Positions 27,668 through 38,208 of a stretch of DNA of 64,000 nt are shown piece after piece (the first letter of the stretch is position 1; every line of letters begins with the position of its first letter). Below the pieces are notes generated by a model. That model did no database searches, had not been told where the DNA came from, and was given only the letters and a program-made list of their open reading frames with translations. Origin of the DNA: Novilysobacter antarcticus (GTDB lineage: Bacteria > Pseudomonadota > Gammaproteobacteria > Xanthomonadales > Xanthomonadaceae). The DNA lies in assembly GCF_019802285.1 (NCBI RefSeq), contig NZ_JAIEUJ010000001.1:186001-250000 (forward strand), written 5' to 3'. Position numbers and translations under genes: made by a program.

Positions 27668-30250
27668 GTGGCTGAAGTGCAGAAGTGGCTGGTACTCAAG
27701 TTCGGTGGAACCTCGGTGTCGAGGCGTGACCGTTGGGACACGATTGGTCGCATGGCCGTCGAGCGCGGTGCGGCGGAGGGCGCGCGCGTCCTCGTGGTCG
27801 TATCCGCGATGTCCGGGGTCACCAATGAGTTGCAGGCCATCTGCAACGGTGACGATGCGGTCGCGCGGGTGGCGACACTGGTGCATCGCCATCGCGCATT
27901 CTGCGAGGAGTTGGACCTGGATCCGGATCAGGTGCTCGGTGCGCGCCTGTTGGAGCTGGAAGGTCTGCTGCAAGATCCGCGTGCTGCCGCGCGGACGCTC
28001 CCCTGGCAAGCCGAGGTTCTGGCCCAGGGAGAGCTGCTGTCGTCGACGATCGGCGCGGCCTACCTGTGCGCCCAGGGTCTTGACTTCGGCTGGTGTGACG
28101 CGCGCGACTGGCTGCAGGCGGGACACGAGCCCAATCGCACCGAGGCGGCATTGCGACTGTCGGCATATCCACGGCGTGAGATCGAACCGGACTTCAGCGA
28201 TCGCTTCGCGCAGCAGCCATCCCCACTGGTGCTGACCCAGGGATTCATCGCGCGCCACGATGACGGTGGCACGGCCGTGTTCGGTCGCGGTGGGTCGGAC
28301 ACTTCGGCGGCGTGTTTTGGTGCGTTGCTGGGCGCGGTTCGGGTGGAGATCTGGACCGACGTGCCGGGGATGTTCAGCGCCAACCCGCGTGAGGTGCCCG
28401 ATGCGCGCCTGCTCACCCGCTTGGATTACGCGGAGGCGCAGGAGATCGCGACCACCGGTGCCAAGGTGCTGCATCCGCGCTCGATCGGGCCCTGTCGCCG
28501 GGCCGGCGTGCCAATGATGATCCTGGACACGTCGCGTCCCGAGCTTCCCGGAACGCGGATCGACGCCACTGCGGCCGCGATACCCGGCGTCAAGGCGATC
28601 AGTCGCCGCGACGGCGTGGTGCTGGTGTCGATGGAAAGCATCGGCATGTGGCAGCAGGTCGGCTTCCTGGCCGACATTTTCGAGCTGTTCAAGCGGCACG
28701 GCCTGTCGGTCGACCTGATCGGTTCCTCGGAAACCAACGTCACCATCTCGCTGGACCCCAGCCAGAACCTGGTGACCAGCAACGTGCTGGAAGCGCTGGC
28801 GACCGATCTGGCGAAGGTCTGCCGGGTCAAGGTGATCGCCCCGTGCACCGGTATCACCCTGGCTGGTCGTGGCATGCGCTCGCTGCTGCATCGCCTGTCC
28901 GACGTCTGGGCGACCTTCGGGCGCGAGCGCGTGCACCTGATCTCGCAGTCTTCAAACGACCTCAACCTCACCTTCGTGATCGACGAGGCGGATGCCGACG
29001 GCTTGCTGCCGTTGTTGCATGCTGAATTGATCAGCAGTGGAGCGATGCCTGTGCTGGATTCCGACGTGTTTGGCCCGAGCTGGCGCGAGATCGAATACGG
29101 CAGCCCCCAGCGGCGCGAGCCCTGGTGGGTGGGGCAGCGGGAGGATCTGCTGGCCCGCGCCGAAGCGGGCACGCCCCGCTATGTCTACCACCTGCCGACC
29201 GTGCGCGAGCGGGCCCGCGACATGCTGGCGACGGACGCCGTGGACCGGTGTTTCTTCGCCATCAAGGCCAATCCGCACCCCGCCATCCTGCGCACCGTAG
29301 CCAACGAGGGCCTCGGCCTGGAATGCGTGTCGCTGGGTGAGCTGGAGCACGTGTTCGCGACGCTGCCGGAGCTGCCGCCGTCACGCGTGCTGTTCACGCC
29401 CAGCTTTGCTCCCCGGCGCGAGTACGAAGCCGCGCTGGCGCTGGGGGTAACGGTCACACTGGACAACATCGAGGCACTGCAGCGCTGGCCGGAGGTGTTT
29501 CGCGGTCGCACGATCTGGCTGCGACTGGATCTGGGTCGCGGTGAAGGACACCACGAGAAGGTCCGCACGGGCGGTGTCGCGGCCAAGTTCGGCCTGCCGC
29601 TGGCCCGTTTCGACGCCTTCCTGGCCCACGCGCATACGCTGGATATCCGCATCAGCGGCCTGCATGCGCACCTGGGCAGCGGCATCGAAGACCCGCGTCA
29701 CTGGCGCGAGGTGTATGCGCACCTGGCCGGGCTGGCCGACACTGCCGGTGACGTGGAAACCATCGACATCGGTGGTGGACTGCCGATTCCGTACACGCCC
29801 GATGCGCAGGATTTCGACCTGGCTGCCTGGCGCGATGGCCTGGACGAGATCAAGGCGGCATTTCCCCGCTACGCGCTGGTGGTCGAGCCGGGCCGCTATC
29901 TGGTCGCCGAAGCCGGCGTGTTGCTGCTCTCGGTCACCCAGGTGGTCGAAAAGGACGGTGTGCACCGGATCGGCTGTGATGGCGGCATGAACGTCATGAT
30001 GCGTCCGGCGCTGTACGACGCCTGGCATGGCATCCACAACCTCAGTCGACACGGAGACACGTCGACGACCGCGTTCGAGATCGTCGGCCCGATCTGCGAG
30101 ACCGGCGACGTTCTCGGCCGCAAGCGACTGTTGTCCAGCGCCACTGCGGAAGATGACGTCATTCTGGTGGCAGATACCGGCGCCTACGGCATGACGATGG
30201 CGAACACCTACAATCTGCGCGCCCTGCCGGCAGAGGACATCATCGAATGA
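27668..30250 (+). CDS. lysAC: bifunctional aspartokinase / diaminopimelate decarboxylase
   Basis: 860 residues joining the first and last steps of lysine synthesis. Residues about 5-460 are an aspartokinase (KFGGTSV at 11-17; RGGSDTSAA; tandem ACT regulatory part about 300-450 with FKRHGLSVDLIGSSETNVTIS). Residues about 485-860 are a PLP-dependent decarboxylase with K533 in FFAIKANPHP, the IGGGLPIPY phosphate loop and ICETGDVLG. This fusion is characteristic of Xanthomonads. GTG start. It overlaps murL by four bases, tying lysine/DAP supply to wall precursor synthesis. Confidence 0.96.
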   Translation: MAEVQKWLVLKFGGTSVSRRDRWDTIGRMAVERGAAEGARVLVVVSAMSGVTNELQAICNGDDAVARVATLVHRHRAFCEELDLDPDQVLGARLLELEGLLQDPRAAARTLPWQAEVLAQGELLSSTIGAAYLCAQGLDFGWCDARDWLQAGHEPNRTEAALRLSAYPRREIEPDFSDRFAQQPSPLVLTQGFIARHDDGGTAVFGRGGSDTSAACFGALLGAVRVEIWTDVPGMFSANPREVPDARLLTRLDYAEAQEIATTGAKVLHPRSIGPCRRAGVPMMILDTSRPELPGTRIDATAAAIPGVKAISRRDGVVLVSMESIGMWQQVGFLADIFELFKRHGLSVDLIGSSETNVTISLDPSQNLVTSNVLEALATDLAKVCRVKVIAPCTGITLAGRGMRSLLHRLSDVWATFGRERVHLISQSSNDLNLTFVIDEADADGLLPLLHAELISSGAMPVLDSDVFGPSWREIEYGSPQRREPWWVGQREDLLARAEAGTPRYVYHLPTVRERARDMLATDAVDRCFFAIKANPHPAILRTVANEGLGLECVSLGELEHVFATLPELPPSRVLFTPSFAPRREYEAALALGVTVTLDNIEALQRWPEVFRGRTIWLRLDLGRGEGHHEKVRTGGVAAKFGLPLARFDAFLAHAHTLDIRISGLHAHLGSGIEDPRHWREVYAHLAGLADTAGDVETIDIGGGLPIPYTPDAQDFDLAAWRDGLDEIKAAFPRYALVVEPGRYLVAEAGVLLLSVTQVVEKDGVHRIGCDGGMNVMMRPALYDAWHGIHNLSRHGDTSTTAFEIVGPICETGDVLGRKRLLSSATAEDDVILVADTGAYGMTMANTYNLRALPAEDIIE

Positions 30251-31623
30251 TCAACTGGACGTTCCAGCGCGATGCGATCAACGCTTTCCGTTTCGTGCGT
30301 TGTGACTTTGACCCGAGCACCGGCATCGCACGGCTCGTTTACGCCTTCGACGACAGTCCGGAGCTGGTGGAGACGGTGACCGTTCCCGGGGCCCCGTTCA
30401 AGTTGGATCACGCGCGCGCCGCGGCGGTGGAACAGGCCCTGAGGCTGCTCCACCTGATGGCGGGCGTGAGCTACTACAAGGCCGCGGTCCCGCCGAAGAT
30501 CCTGATCGATTCGTACGCGATCGATCAGGCGACTGCCGGGCTGATGGAGACGGTCTATCTCAACGGACTGGGCGAGTTCGCGTACCGCAACGGGCTTGAT
30601 CTGCACGATCGGATCCGTTTTCCGGCGGACGCGGCAGATGCGCCGCTGGCGGCGAAGGCCGGGCTGCGCGAGCACGCTCTCGTGGCCATCGGCGGAGGCA
30701 AGGACTCGCTGGTCAGCATCGAGGCATTGCGGGCGCTGGCGATCGATCAGACTGTCACCTGGATCGGCGGATCGCAGCTGATCAAGGCCTGCGCGGAGCG
30801 CACCGGCCTGCCGATGCTGAATATCGGTCGCGCACTGGCCCCCCAGTTGTTTGATTTCAACCGCCAGGGCGCCTGGAACGGCCATATCCCGGTCACCGCG
30901 GTGAACTCGGCGATCCTGGTGCTGGCAGCGCTGCTGCGGGGCGTCGACCAGGTGGTGTTCTCCAACGAGCGTTCGGCCAGCTACGGCAGCCTGATCCGCA
31001 GCGAGGACGGCCAGAGCACGACCGAGGTCAACCACCAGTGGTCCAAGGGATGGGCGTTTGAAGCCGCCTTTGGTGAGCATGTCAGCCGGCACGTTGCCGC
31101 GGACCTGCACTACTGCTCGTTGCTGCGTCCGTTGAGCGAGTTGGCGGTGGCGCGGCAGTTTGCGCGCATCGACCGCTACGACGCCTGGTTCTCCAGTTGC
31201 AACCGCAACTTCCACATCCTCGGTGAGCGTCCGGTCAACCGCTGGTGTGGAGTCTGTCCCAAGTGCCATTTCGTTTTCCTGGCCCTGGCGCCCTTCATGC
31301 CCAAGGCCCGGCTGGTGGGCATATTCGGCCGCAACCTGCTGGACGATCCCGCACAGACGGCTGGCTACGACGCGCTGCTCGAGTACCACGACCACAAGCC
31401 GTTTGAATGTGTCGGCGAAGGCATCGAGTCGCGTGCGGCGATGGCCGCGCTGGTGGATCGGGCGGACTGGCGGGAGGACGCGCTGGTAAAGCGGTTCGCG
31501 GAGGAGATCAGCCCTCGGCTCGAGGCCGCGGACCTTGGCATCGAGCGGTTGCTGGAACTCGATGATCAACACCGCATTCCGGCGCCGTTGTGGGAACGTC
31601 TGCGTGCGCATCTCGCAGCTTGA
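30247..31623 (+). CDS. murL: UDP-MurNAc-L-Ala-L-Glu epimerase MurL
   Basis: 458 residues. MurL, described in Xanthomonas oryzae, epimerises the terminal L-Glu of UDP-MurNAc-L-Ala-L-Glu to D-Glu with ATP, replacing glutamate racemase. Visible features are a PP-loop-like ATP site [15 protein letters not shown] near 148-162, [10 protein letters not shown], and a cysteine cluster [10 protein letters not shown] in the C-terminal third. The assignment rests on these and on the immediately following murD2. It overlaps lysAC (ATGA) and murD2 (20 bases). Confidence 0.9.
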   Translation: MINWTFQRDAINAFRFVRCDFDPSTGIARLVYAFDDSPELVETVTVPGAPFKLDHARAAAVEQALRLLHLMAGVSYYKAAVPPKILIDSYAIDQATAGLMETVYLNGLGEFAYRNGLDLHDRIRFPADAADAPLAAKAGLREHALVAIGGGKDSLVSIEALRALAIDQTVTWIGGSQLIKACAERTGLPMLNIGRALAPQLFDFNRQGAWNGHIPVTAVNSAILVLAALLRGVDQVVFSNERSASYGSLIRSEDGQSTTEVNHQWSKGWAFEAAFGEHVSRHVAADLHYCSLLRPLSELAVARQFARIDRYDAWFSSCNRNFHILGERPVNRWCGVCPKCHFVFLALAPFMPKARLVGIFGRNLLDDPAQTAGYDALLEYHDHKPFECVGEGIESRAAMAALVDRADWREDALVKRFAEEISPRLEAADLGIERLLELDDQHRIPAPLWERLRAHLAA

Positions 31624-33013
31624 AGGGCGTCGTGTCGCCTTGTGGGGCTGGGGCAGGGAAGGACAGGCCGCGTGGCGTGCGATCCGCTCCCGGCTGCCGA
31701 CTCTGCCAGTGACACTCTTGTGCACACCTGACGAAATGGCGGCCGCCCGCAGTTTGGGTGACGAGCTTTTGAATGTGGAGGGTGATGCGTCCACGGACCG
31801 TTTGGCGGCGTTCGAGATTGTGGTCAAATCGCCCGGTATCAGCCCCTACGGTGCGGCAGCGGCAGCTGCTGCAGCAAGCGGCACGCGTTTCATCGGCGGC
31901 ACCGCTCTGTGGTTTGCGGAGCAGGGCGACGCTGCAGGCATCGCCCGCAACACTGTCTGCATCACCGGTACCAAGGGAAAGAGCACGACCACTGCATTGC
32001 TCGCCCACCTGCTGCGCGCTGCGGGCCGCCGCACCGCGCTGGCCGGGAATATCGGTCTGCCGTTGCTGGAGCTCCTGGATGCGGCGCCCGACCAGATCCC
32101 GGAAAGCTGGGTCATCGAACTGTCGAGCTACCAGACAGCCGACGTCGCCGCCAGCGGCGTGCGTCCGGATATCGCGGTGGTGTTGAACCTGTTTCCGGAG
32201 CACCTGGACTGGCATGGAAGCGAAGACCGCTACGTGGCGGACAAGCTCCAGCTCGTCACCGGGGCTCGCCCCCGGGTCGCTGTCCTGAATGCGGCGGACC
32301 CGCGACTTGTGGCGCTGCGACTGCCCGACAGCAAGATTCGCTGGTTTGGCGACGAGTCCGGCTGGCACCTTCGCGGCGATGTCTTATTCGACCGGGATAG
32401 CCGGGTGATGGATGTGTCCTCACTGCCGCTGCCGGGACGCCACAATCGTGGCAACCTCTGCGCGGCACTGACCGTGCTGGACGCGATGGGCCTGGACGCG
32501 GCGGCTTTGGCGCCATTCGCACACGACTTCACCCCGCTGCCGCACCGTCTTCAGTCGCTCGGGACCCGCGACGGCCTTGGCTGGGTAAACGACTCGATCA
32601 GCACGACCCCGTATGCGAGCCTGGCGGCGCTGGAATGCTTTGCCCACCGACGCGTCGCAATCCTGTTGGGTGGCCATGACCGCGGCGTTGACTGGTCGGA
32701 GTTCGCCAAAGGGCTTGCCGGCCGTGCGCCGGAGGTGGTGGTCACAATGGGCGCGAATGGTCCGCGTATCCATCAATTGCTGGCGCCGATGGCCGACAAC
32801 GGCGAATTCGTCCTGCTGCGGGGCGAGGGCCTGGCGGATGCCGTCAGCAAGGCGCGGGCGGCCCTGGACGGTGATGGCGTGGTCCTGCTCTCGCCCGGTG
32901 CGCCCAGTTTCGGTCCGTACCGCGACTATGTCGCGCGGGGCCGGCACTTCGCCTCGCTGGCCGGGTTTGACCCGGATGCGATCAGCGCAATCCCGGGACT
33001 GGGCATCGCCTGA
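31604..33013 (+). CDS. murD2: UDP-MurNAc-L-Ala:L-glutamate ligase MurD2
   Basis: 469 residues from the GTG at 31604, where similarity to Mur ligases starts ([15 protein letters not shown]); an ATG at 31562 is an alternative. MurD2 adds L-Glu, not D-Glu, to UDP-MurNAc-L-Ala, giving the MurL substrate. The ATP loop GTKGKSTTT is near 122-130, and the Mur-ligase central and C-terminal domains follow ([37 protein letters not shown]). The last of these is shared with ordinary MurD; the D2 call depends on the neighbouring murL. The ordinary mraY-mur cluster is not in the window. Confidence 0.9.
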   Translation: MRISQLEGRRVALWGWGREGQAAWRAIRSRLPTLPVTLLCTPDEMAAARSLGDELLNVEGDASTDRLAAFEIVVKSPGISPYGAAAAAAAASGTRFIGGTALWFAEQGDAAGIARNTVCITGTKGKSTTTALLAHLLRAAGRRTALAGNIGLPLLELLDAAPDQIPESWVIELSSYQTADVAASGVRPDIAVVLNLFPEHLDWHGSEDRYVADKLQLVTGARPRVAVLNAADPRLVALRLPDSKIRWFGDESGWHLRGDVLFDRDSRVMDVSSLPLPGRHNRGNLCAALTVLDAMGLDAAALAPFAHDFTPLPHRLQSLGTRDGLGWVNDSISTTPYASLAALECFAHRRVAILLGGHDRGVDWSEFAKGLAGRAPEVVVTMGANGPRIHQLLAPMADNGEFVLLRGEGLADAVSKARAALDGDGVVLLSPGAPSFGPYRDYVARGRHFASLAGFDPDAISAIPGLGIA

Positions 33014-33038
33014 GTCGCACGCGCGCCCAATCGAGAAC

Positions 33039-34037
33039 TCAGTAGTCGCGGCTGACCGCGTAGTCGGCCAGTCCGCGCAGCGCGCGCAGATGAGCGTTGT
33101 CATCCAGTCCTTCCAGCGCAGCCACGGCGCGGGCGGCATAGTCGCGGGCCAGCTGGCGGCTGTATTCCAGCCCGCCGGTGGCGTTGATCGCCGCCAGTAC
33201 GACCGGCAGAGCTCCGGTGTCACCGTTCTGGATCGCTGCGCGCAGGCTCTCCGCGGTGCTGTGGTCGCTGTGACGGATGGCGTGGATGAGAGGAAGGGTG
33301 GCCTTGCCTTCGGCGAGATCGTCGCCGAGGTTCTTGCCCAGGGTTTCCGCGTCCGAGGCGTAGTCCAGCACGTCGTCGGCAATCTGGAAGGCGAAGCCGA
33401 GATTCAGGCCGTAATCGTGCAGCTTGTCCTGGGTCGCCTGGTCCACGCCCGCCAACAGCGCGCCCAGACGGGTTGCGGCGGCAAACAGCACGGCGGTCTT
33501 GCGCTCGATGACCCGGATGTAGGCCGCCTCGTCGGTGTCGGGGTTGCGAACGTGCAGCAATTGCAACACCTCGCCCTCGGCGATCCGGTTGGTGGTGTCG
33601 GCGAGGATCGTCTGCACCTGCATCGACTCGAGTTCCACCATCAACTGGAAACTGCGCGAATATAGGAAGTCGCCGACCAGGACGCTGGCCGCGTTGCCCC
33701 AGACCGCGTTGGCGGTCTTGCGACCCCGGCGAAGGTCGGATTCGTCGACGACGTCGTCGTGCAGCAGGGTGGAGGTGTGGATGAACTCGACCACCGCCGC
33801 CAGCTGGTGCGCGTCCGGCCCACGGTGATCCAGCGCCCCGGCCGCCAGCAGCAGCAACATCGGTCGCAGACGCTTGCCCCCCGCATTGATGATGTACTCG
33901 GAGACCTGGTTGATCAGCACGACGTCGGACGCCAGGCGGCGCCGGATCAACGCGTTGACCGCGGCCATGTCATCGCGGGCCAGCGCCTGGATCTCATCCA
34001 GGCCGGGGTTCGCTGGGTGTGGGGCGGAAGCGTGCAT
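33039..34037 (-). CDS. ispB: octaprenyl-diphosphate synthase-type polyprenyl synthase
   Basis: Trans-prenyltransferase of 332 residues that makes the ubiquinone side chain. First Asp-rich motif DDVVDES at 94-100 and second motif FQIADDVLDY near 225, plus GGKRLRPML near 53. The product length (C40 in relatives) cannot be read reliably from sequence. The ATG at 34037 is used; the frame continues upstream into the ssb promoter area. Convergent with murD2 (25-base gap) and divergent from ssb. Confidence 0.9.
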   Translation of the reverse strand: MHASAPHPANPGLDEIQALARDDMAAVNALIRRRLASDVVLINQVSEYIINAGGKRLRPMLLLLAAGALDHRGPDAHQLAAVVEFIHTSTLLHDDVVDESDLRRGRKTANAVWGNAASVLVGDFLYSRSFQLMVELESMQVQTILADTTNRIAEGEVLQLLHVRNPDTDEAAYIRVIERKTAVLFAAATRLGALLAGVDQATQDKLHDYGLNLGFAFQIADDVLDYASDAETLGKNLGDDLAEGKATLPLIHAIRHSDHSTAESLRAAIQNGDTGALPVVLAAINATGGLEYSRQLARDYAARAVAALEGLDDNAHLRALRGLADYAVSRDY

Positions 34038-34142
34038 GGGTGACCAGACTACGGGGGACCGGCGATTATAGGCGTTCGCGGCCGGGCGGAAATCCGAGGG
34101 CACGGATGGGAGTGGCCCGACCGTGCCCGCCCGATGGGCCGG

Positions 34143-34148
34143 TATACT
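34143..34148 (+). promoter_or_regulatory. candidate -10 element of ssb
   Basis: TATACT, five of six matches to the sigma-70 -10 consensus, lies about 42 bases before the ssb ATG in the ispB-ssb divergent gap. I find no good -35 at 16-18 bases upstream, so the promoter assignment is tentative. Confidence 0.35.
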
Positions 34149-34189
34149 TGCCTGCCCGTCGCCGCCGGCGACCACATAGGACCGCATTC

Positions 34190-34678
34190 ATGGCACGTGG
34201 CATCAACAAGGTGATCCTGGTCGGCAATCTCGGCAACGATCCCGACATGAAATACACCCAGGGCGGCATGGCCATCTGCACCCTGTCGCTGGCGACCACC
34301 AGCGTGCGCAAGGACAAGGATGGCCAGCAGATCGAGAAGACCGAATGGCACCGGGTCAAGCTGTTCGGCAAGCTGGGCGAGATCGCTGGCGAGTACCTGA
34401 AAAAGGGGCGTCAGGTCTATATCGAAGGCTCGATACGCTATGACAAGTTCACGGGCCAGGACGGCGTCGAGAAGTACTTCACCGACATCGTTGCCGACGA
34501 GATGCAGATGCTGGGCGGTGGTGGTGGTGGCTCGGAGGGCGGTGGGCGCGATTTCGACCGCGAGGAGCGGACCTCGCGTCCGGCCCCCCGCCAAGCCGCC
34601 GCGCCGCGTCGTGAAGCCGCGACGGCGAAGTCGAACGACTTCGGCGATGACTTCGCGGATGACGATATTCCGTTCTAG
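34190..34678 (+). CDS. ssb: single-stranded DNA-binding protein
   Basis: 162 residues: an OB-fold (about 1-110; NKVILVGNLGNDPDMKY, EWHRVKLFGKLGEIAGEYL, VYIEGSIRYDKF), a Gly-rich then basic/acidic disordered linker, and the C-terminal DDDIPF tip that recruits replication and repair partners. The ATG at 34190 begins at MARGINKV, the conserved N-terminus. Monocistronic, followed by the rml leader. Confidence 0.97.
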   Translation: MARGINKVILVGNLGNDPDMKYTQGGMAICTLSLATTSVRKDKDGQQIEKTEWHRVKLFGKLGEIAGEYLKKGRQVYIEGSIRYDKFTGQDGVEKYFTDIVADEMQMLGGGGGGSEGGGRDFDREERTSRPAPRQAAAPRREAATAKSNDFGDDFADDDIPF

Positions 34679-34731
34679 GGGAAAGTCAGCGCTTTATCCG
34701 GTACATCGGTTAAGGATTGCTAGTAGGATCG

Positions 34732-34754
34732 CCACCGCGATATCTGCGCGGTGG
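34732..34754 (+). terminator. ssb terminator or rml leader hairpin
   Basis: Perfect 8-bp stem CCACCGCG/CGCGGTGG with a 7-nt loop between ssb and rmlB, followed 16 bases later by a T6 run (34771-34776). The delay before the U-tract makes ordinary termination uncertain. GATAAT at 34766-34771 fits a -10 element, so rmlBACD may have its own promoter here. Confidence 0.5.
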
Positions 34755-34794
34755 TGCGGTTGATAGATAATTTTTTCTCTAGTTGGAGCGTTGC

Positions 34795-35850
34795 ATGCCG
34801 ACGTGGTTGGTGACCGGCGGGGCCGGTTTTATTGGCGGAAATTTCGTCCTCGATGCGGTCGGGCGTGGCATCAAGGTGGTCAATCTGGATGCCCTTACCT
34901 ACGCGGGCAACCTGGACACCCTGTCGTCCTTGGATGGCAATCCGTTACACGTGTTCGCGCATGGCGACATCGGTGACGCCGCACTGGTGCAACGCCTGTT
35001 GCGCGAGCACCAGCCCGATGCAGTCATCAATTTTGCCGCCGAAAGCCATGTCGACCGCTCCATCGATGGCCCCGCCGAGTTCGTCCAGACCAATGTGGTG
35101 GGCACGCTCAGCCTGCTGGAGCAGGTCCGCGACTACTGGAAGTCGCTGGACGGAGCGCGTGCGGAGGATTTCCGCTTCCTGCATGTCTCCACCGACGAGG
35201 TGTACGGCACCCTCGGCGATACGGGAAAGTTCACTGAAACCACTCCGTATGCCCCCAATTCGCCGTACTCCGCGTCCAAGGCCGCGTCGGACCATCTGGT
35301 GCGTGCCTTCCACCATACCTATGGCCTGCCGGTCCTCACCACCAACTGTTCGAACAACTACGGGCCCTACCAGTTTCCGGAAAAGCTCATCCCGCTGATC
35401 ATCGCAAAGGCGCTGGCCGGCGAGGCACTGCCGGTCTACGGCGATGGCCTCAACGTGCGCGATTGGCTGTTCGTATCCGACCACTGCGCGGCAATCCGGC
35501 GCGTGCTGGAGGCAGGCCGGGTGGGCGAGGTCTACAACATCGGCGGTGAGGCTGAACGAACCAACATCGTCGTTGTGCAGACCATCTGCCGCCTGCTGGA
35601 TCAGCGTCGACCGCTGGCCGACGGCAGCAAGCGCGAGTCGCTCATCACCTACGTCCAGGACCGCCCTGGGCACGACCGCCGCTACGCGATCGATGCCAGC
35701 AAGCTGCACGGCGAGCTGGGCTGGGAGCCGGCGGTAATCTTCGATGAAGGCATGGCCCGGACCATCGACTGGTATCTGGAAAATGCGACGTGGGTGCAGC
35801 GGGTGATGGATGGCAGCTACCGCCTCGAGCGCATTGGTGGCGTCGAATGA
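34795..35850 (+). CDS. rmlB: dTDP-glucose 4,6-dehydratase
   Basis: Second step of dTDP-L-rhamnose synthesis. 351 residues; extended SDR with the Rossmann motif GGAGFIG near 8-14, catalytic YSASKAASD and [10 protein letters not shown] with the catalytic Asp/Glu. The ATG at 34795 has GGAG upstream. First gene of rmlBACD; its stop overlaps the rmlA start. Rhamnose in Xanthomonads goes into O-antigen. Confidence 0.97.
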   Translation: MPTWLVTGGAGFIGGNFVLDAVGRGIKVVNLDALTYAGNLDTLSSLDGNPLHVFAHGDIGDAALVQRLLREHQPDAVINFAAESHVDRSIDGPAEFVQTNVVGTLSLLEQVRDYWKSLDGARAEDFRFLHVSTDEVYGTLGDTGKFTETTPYAPNSPYSASKAASDHLVRAFHHTYGLPVLTTNCSNNYGPYQFPEKLIPLIIAKALAGEALPVYGDGLNVRDWLFVSDHCAAIRRVLEAGRVGEVYNIGGEAERTNIVVVQTICRLLDQRRPLADGSKRESLITYVQDRPGHDRRYAIDASKLHGELGWEPAVIFDEGMARTIDWYLENATWVQRVMDGSYRLERIGGVE

Positions 35851-36743
35851 TGGCGACTTCAGCGCGCAAGGGGATCATCCTCGCCGGTGGTTCGGGCACC
35901 CGCCTGTATCCGGTGACCCAGGCGATCAGCAAGCAGCTGCTGCCGATCTTCGACAAGCCTATGATCTATTACCCGCTCAGCGTGTTGATGCTGGCCGGTA
36001 TTCGCGAAGTGTTGATCATCAACACACCCCACGAGCAGGCCCTGTTCCAGAACCTGCTCGGCGACGGTTCGCAGTGGGGCATGCAGATCGAATACGCGGT
36101 ACAACCCAGCCCGGACGGGCTCGCGCAGGCGTTCCTTATCGGGCGTGATTTCCTCGCCGGTCAACCCAGTTGCCTGGTGCTGGGCGACAACATTTTCCAC
36201 GGCCCCGGCCTTACCGCGATGTTGAAGCGCGCTGACGCGCGTCCCGAGGGAGCCACCGTGTTTGGCTATTGGGTGCGCGATCCGGAGCGCTACGGCATTG
36301 CCGAATTTGACGCCGATGGGAAGGTCGTGGGTCTGGAAGAAAAGCCCGAGCGCCCGCGTTCCAACTACGCTGTCACCGGCCTGTATTTCTATGACGGCCG
36401 GGCGAGTGATTTCGCTGCGCAGATCAAACCGTCGGAGCGTGGCGAACTGGAAATCACCGACCTCAACAAGCGCTACCTCGACGACGGCGCCCTGAACATG
36501 GAGCGCTTGGGCCGCGGGTATGCATGGCTGGACACCGGGACCCACCAGTCCTTGCTGGAAGCGTCCAATTACGTTGAAACCATTGAGGCGCGGCAGGGTC
36601 TGCGGGTCTGCTGTCCTGAGGAGATTGCCCTGCACAACGGCTGGATCAGCAACGATGAGCTGCGGGCGCTCGCACAGCCGCTGGTCAAGAACGGGTATGG
36701 CCAATATCTGTTGTCCCTCATCGATCGCGGGTACGTGGAATGA
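35847..36743 (+). CDS. rmlA: glucose-1-phosphate thymidylyltransferase
   Basis: First enzyme of the dTDP-rhamnose route: dTTP plus glucose 1-phosphate gives dTDP-glucose. 298 residues. Nucleotide-binding signature [13 protein letters not shown], then [26 protein letters not shown] and [10 protein letters not shown]. Tandem ATGs at 35847 and 35850; the first forms an ATGA overlap with the rmlB stop. Overlaps rmlC by four bases. Confidence 0.97.
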   Translation: MMATSARKGIILAGGSGTRLYPVTQAISKQLLPIFDKPMIYYPLSVLMLAGIREVLIINTPHEQALFQNLLGDGSQWGMQIEYAVQPSPDGLAQAFLIGRDFLAGQPSCLVLGDNIFHGPGLTAMLKRADARPEGATVFGYWVRDPERYGIAEFDADGKVVGLEEKPERPRSNYAVTGLYFYDGRASDFAAQIKPSERGELEITDLNKRYLDDGALNMERLGRGYAWLDTGTHQSLLEASNYVETIEARQGLRVCCPEEIALHNGWISNDELRALAQPLVKNGYGQYLLSLIDRGYVE

Positions 36744-37297
36744 AGGTGTTTCAAACGGACCTGCCGGGATGCGTTGTTTTTGAGCCGCGGGTGTTCAGCG
36801 ATGAGCGCGGATTCTTCTTCGAGACCTTCAACCACGACAAGCTGCGCGAGCACGGCTTGCAGCCGTCATTCGTCCAGGGCAACACATCCTCATCGCGCAA
36901 GGGGGTGCTGCGCGGCCTGCATTACCAGTGGCCGAATCCACAGGGTAAGTACGTATCGGTGGTAGAGGGCGAAGTCTGGGATGTCGCCGTCGACATCCGC
37001 CGCGGCTCGTCACACTTCGGCCGCTGGACGGCGGTTGTGTTGAGCGCGGAAAACAAGCGCCACTTCTGGATTCCGGAGGGGTTCGCCCACGGCTTTGTCA
37101 CCCTGAGCGAGCAGGCAGTGTTCACTTACCTGTGCACCGCGACCTACGATCCGGAGGCGGATGCCAGCCTGCGCTGGGATGATCCGCGTCTTGCGATCGA
37201 TTGGCCGGTGACCTCGCCGGTACTGTCTGCGAAAGATGCCGGCGCGCCGCTTCTGGATGAAGTCGCGGAAAGCCGCTTGCCGTTGTTTCAGGGATGA
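36740..37297 (+). CDS. rmlC: dTDP-4-dehydrorhamnose 3,5-epimerase
   Basis: Cupin-fold epimerase acting at C3 and C5 of dTDP-4-keto-6-deoxyglucose. 185 residues. Conserved substrate-pocket segments are [28 protein letters not shown] (catalytic His) and [10 protein letters not shown], with the active-site Tyr in YLCTATYDP. Four-base overlaps with both neighbours show tight coupling. Confidence 0.97.
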   Translation: MKVFQTDLPGCVVFEPRVFSDERGFFFETFNHDKLREHGLQPSFVQGNTSSSRKGVLRGLHYQWPNPQGKYVSVVEGEVWDVAVDIRRGSSHFGRWTAVVLSAENKRHFWIPEGFAHGFVTLSEQAVFTYLCTATYDPEADASLRWDDPRLAIDWPVTSPVLSAKDAGAPLLDEVAESRLPLFQG

Positions 37298-38208
37298 AGG
37301 CGATGCGCTTGCTGCTGATCGGGGGCAACGGCCAGGTTGGTCACGAACTACGACGTGCGTTGGCGCCGTTGGGCGATTTGGTGGTCACCACCCGTGATGG
37401 CCGCTTGTCCGACGGTGCGCCGTGCGAGACGCTGGACCTTGGCCAGCCGGAAAGCGTCGCCGACCTGGTTGAGCGCATTGCGCCCGACGTTGTCATCAAC
37501 GCGGCCGCCTACACCGCAGTGGATCGGGCCGAGGACGAACCGGACCTCGCCCAAGTGGTCAATGCCGAGTCGCCAGCCCTGATCGCGGAGGCGTGTGCGG
37601 GCGTGGCCGCAACGCTGGTGCATTACTCCACTGACTATGTCTTCGATGGCCTGGGGCAGAGGCCCTATCGCGAGGAGGATCCCACTGCGCCGCTTGGTGT
37701 CTATGGTGCGACCAAACTCGCGGGGGAGCAGGCGATCGCGGCCACTGGCGCGCGACACCTGATCCTTCGCACCGCGTGGGTTTACGGGCTGCATGGCAGC
37801 AACTTCTTGCGGACGATGTTGCGTCTGGCAGGCGAGCGAGACGAATTGCGCGTGGTGGCCGATCAGGTCGGCTCACCGACTCCCGCGTGGCTGATTGCGG
37901 ACGTCACTGCGTCGATCCTGCGAAGGACTATCGACACATCGGGCGTCTTCCATCTCGTGGCCGCAGGTCAGACCAGTTGGCATGGGTTTGCCGAAGCGAT
38001 CATGCAGCAAGCCAGAAGTGCAGGTCTGCTGAAGCGCGAGCCGCGTGTGCTGCCGATCACAACGGCGGAATTTCCCACTCGCGCCGCCCGGCCGGCGTTT
38101 TCCGTGCTGGACACGGCGCGTCTGGAGGAGCAGTTCCAGTTGGAAATCCTGGACTGGCGCAGGGCGCTGGTCAAGACGCTCCACGCTGGGCCCCTCCAGA
38201 GGCGCTGA
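37294..38208 (+). CDS. rmlD: dTDP-4-dehydrorhamnose reductase
   Basis: Final step to dTDP-L-rhamnose, NAD(P)H dependent. 304 residues from the ATG at 37294 overlapping rmlC; a Met three codons on (MRLLLIGGNGQVG) is an alternative start. Rossmann GGNGQVG, STDYVFDG and YGATKLAGEQ (Tyr-Lys pair) are present. End of the operon; AGCGG-CTGGCA-CCGCT (38216-38231) and a wobble-containing 8-bp stem (38244-38274) follow, without a clear U-tract. Confidence 0.96.
   Translation: MKAMRLLLIGGNGQVGHELRRALAPLGDLVVTTRDGRLSDGAPCETLDLGQPESVADLVERIAPDVVINAAAYTAVDRAEDEPDLAQVVNAESPALIAEACAGVAATLVHYSTDYVFDGLGQRPYREEDPTAPLGVYGATKLAGEQAIAATGARHLILRTAWVYGLHGSNFLRTMLRLAGERDELRVVADQVGSPTPAWLIADVTASILRRTIDTSGVFHLVAAGQTSWHGFAEAIMQQARSAGLLKREPRVLPITTAEFPTRAARPAFSVLDTARLEEQFQLEILDWRRALVKTLHAGPLQRR

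Noticed and set aside
30208-31827. Open frame of 539 codons antisense to murL
   Set aside because: Shadow of murL/murD2; its residues show only the composition expected from the reverse strand.
34679-34794. JUMPstart/ops element before the rml operon
   Set aside because: No GGCGGTAG-type ops core could be found in the gap.
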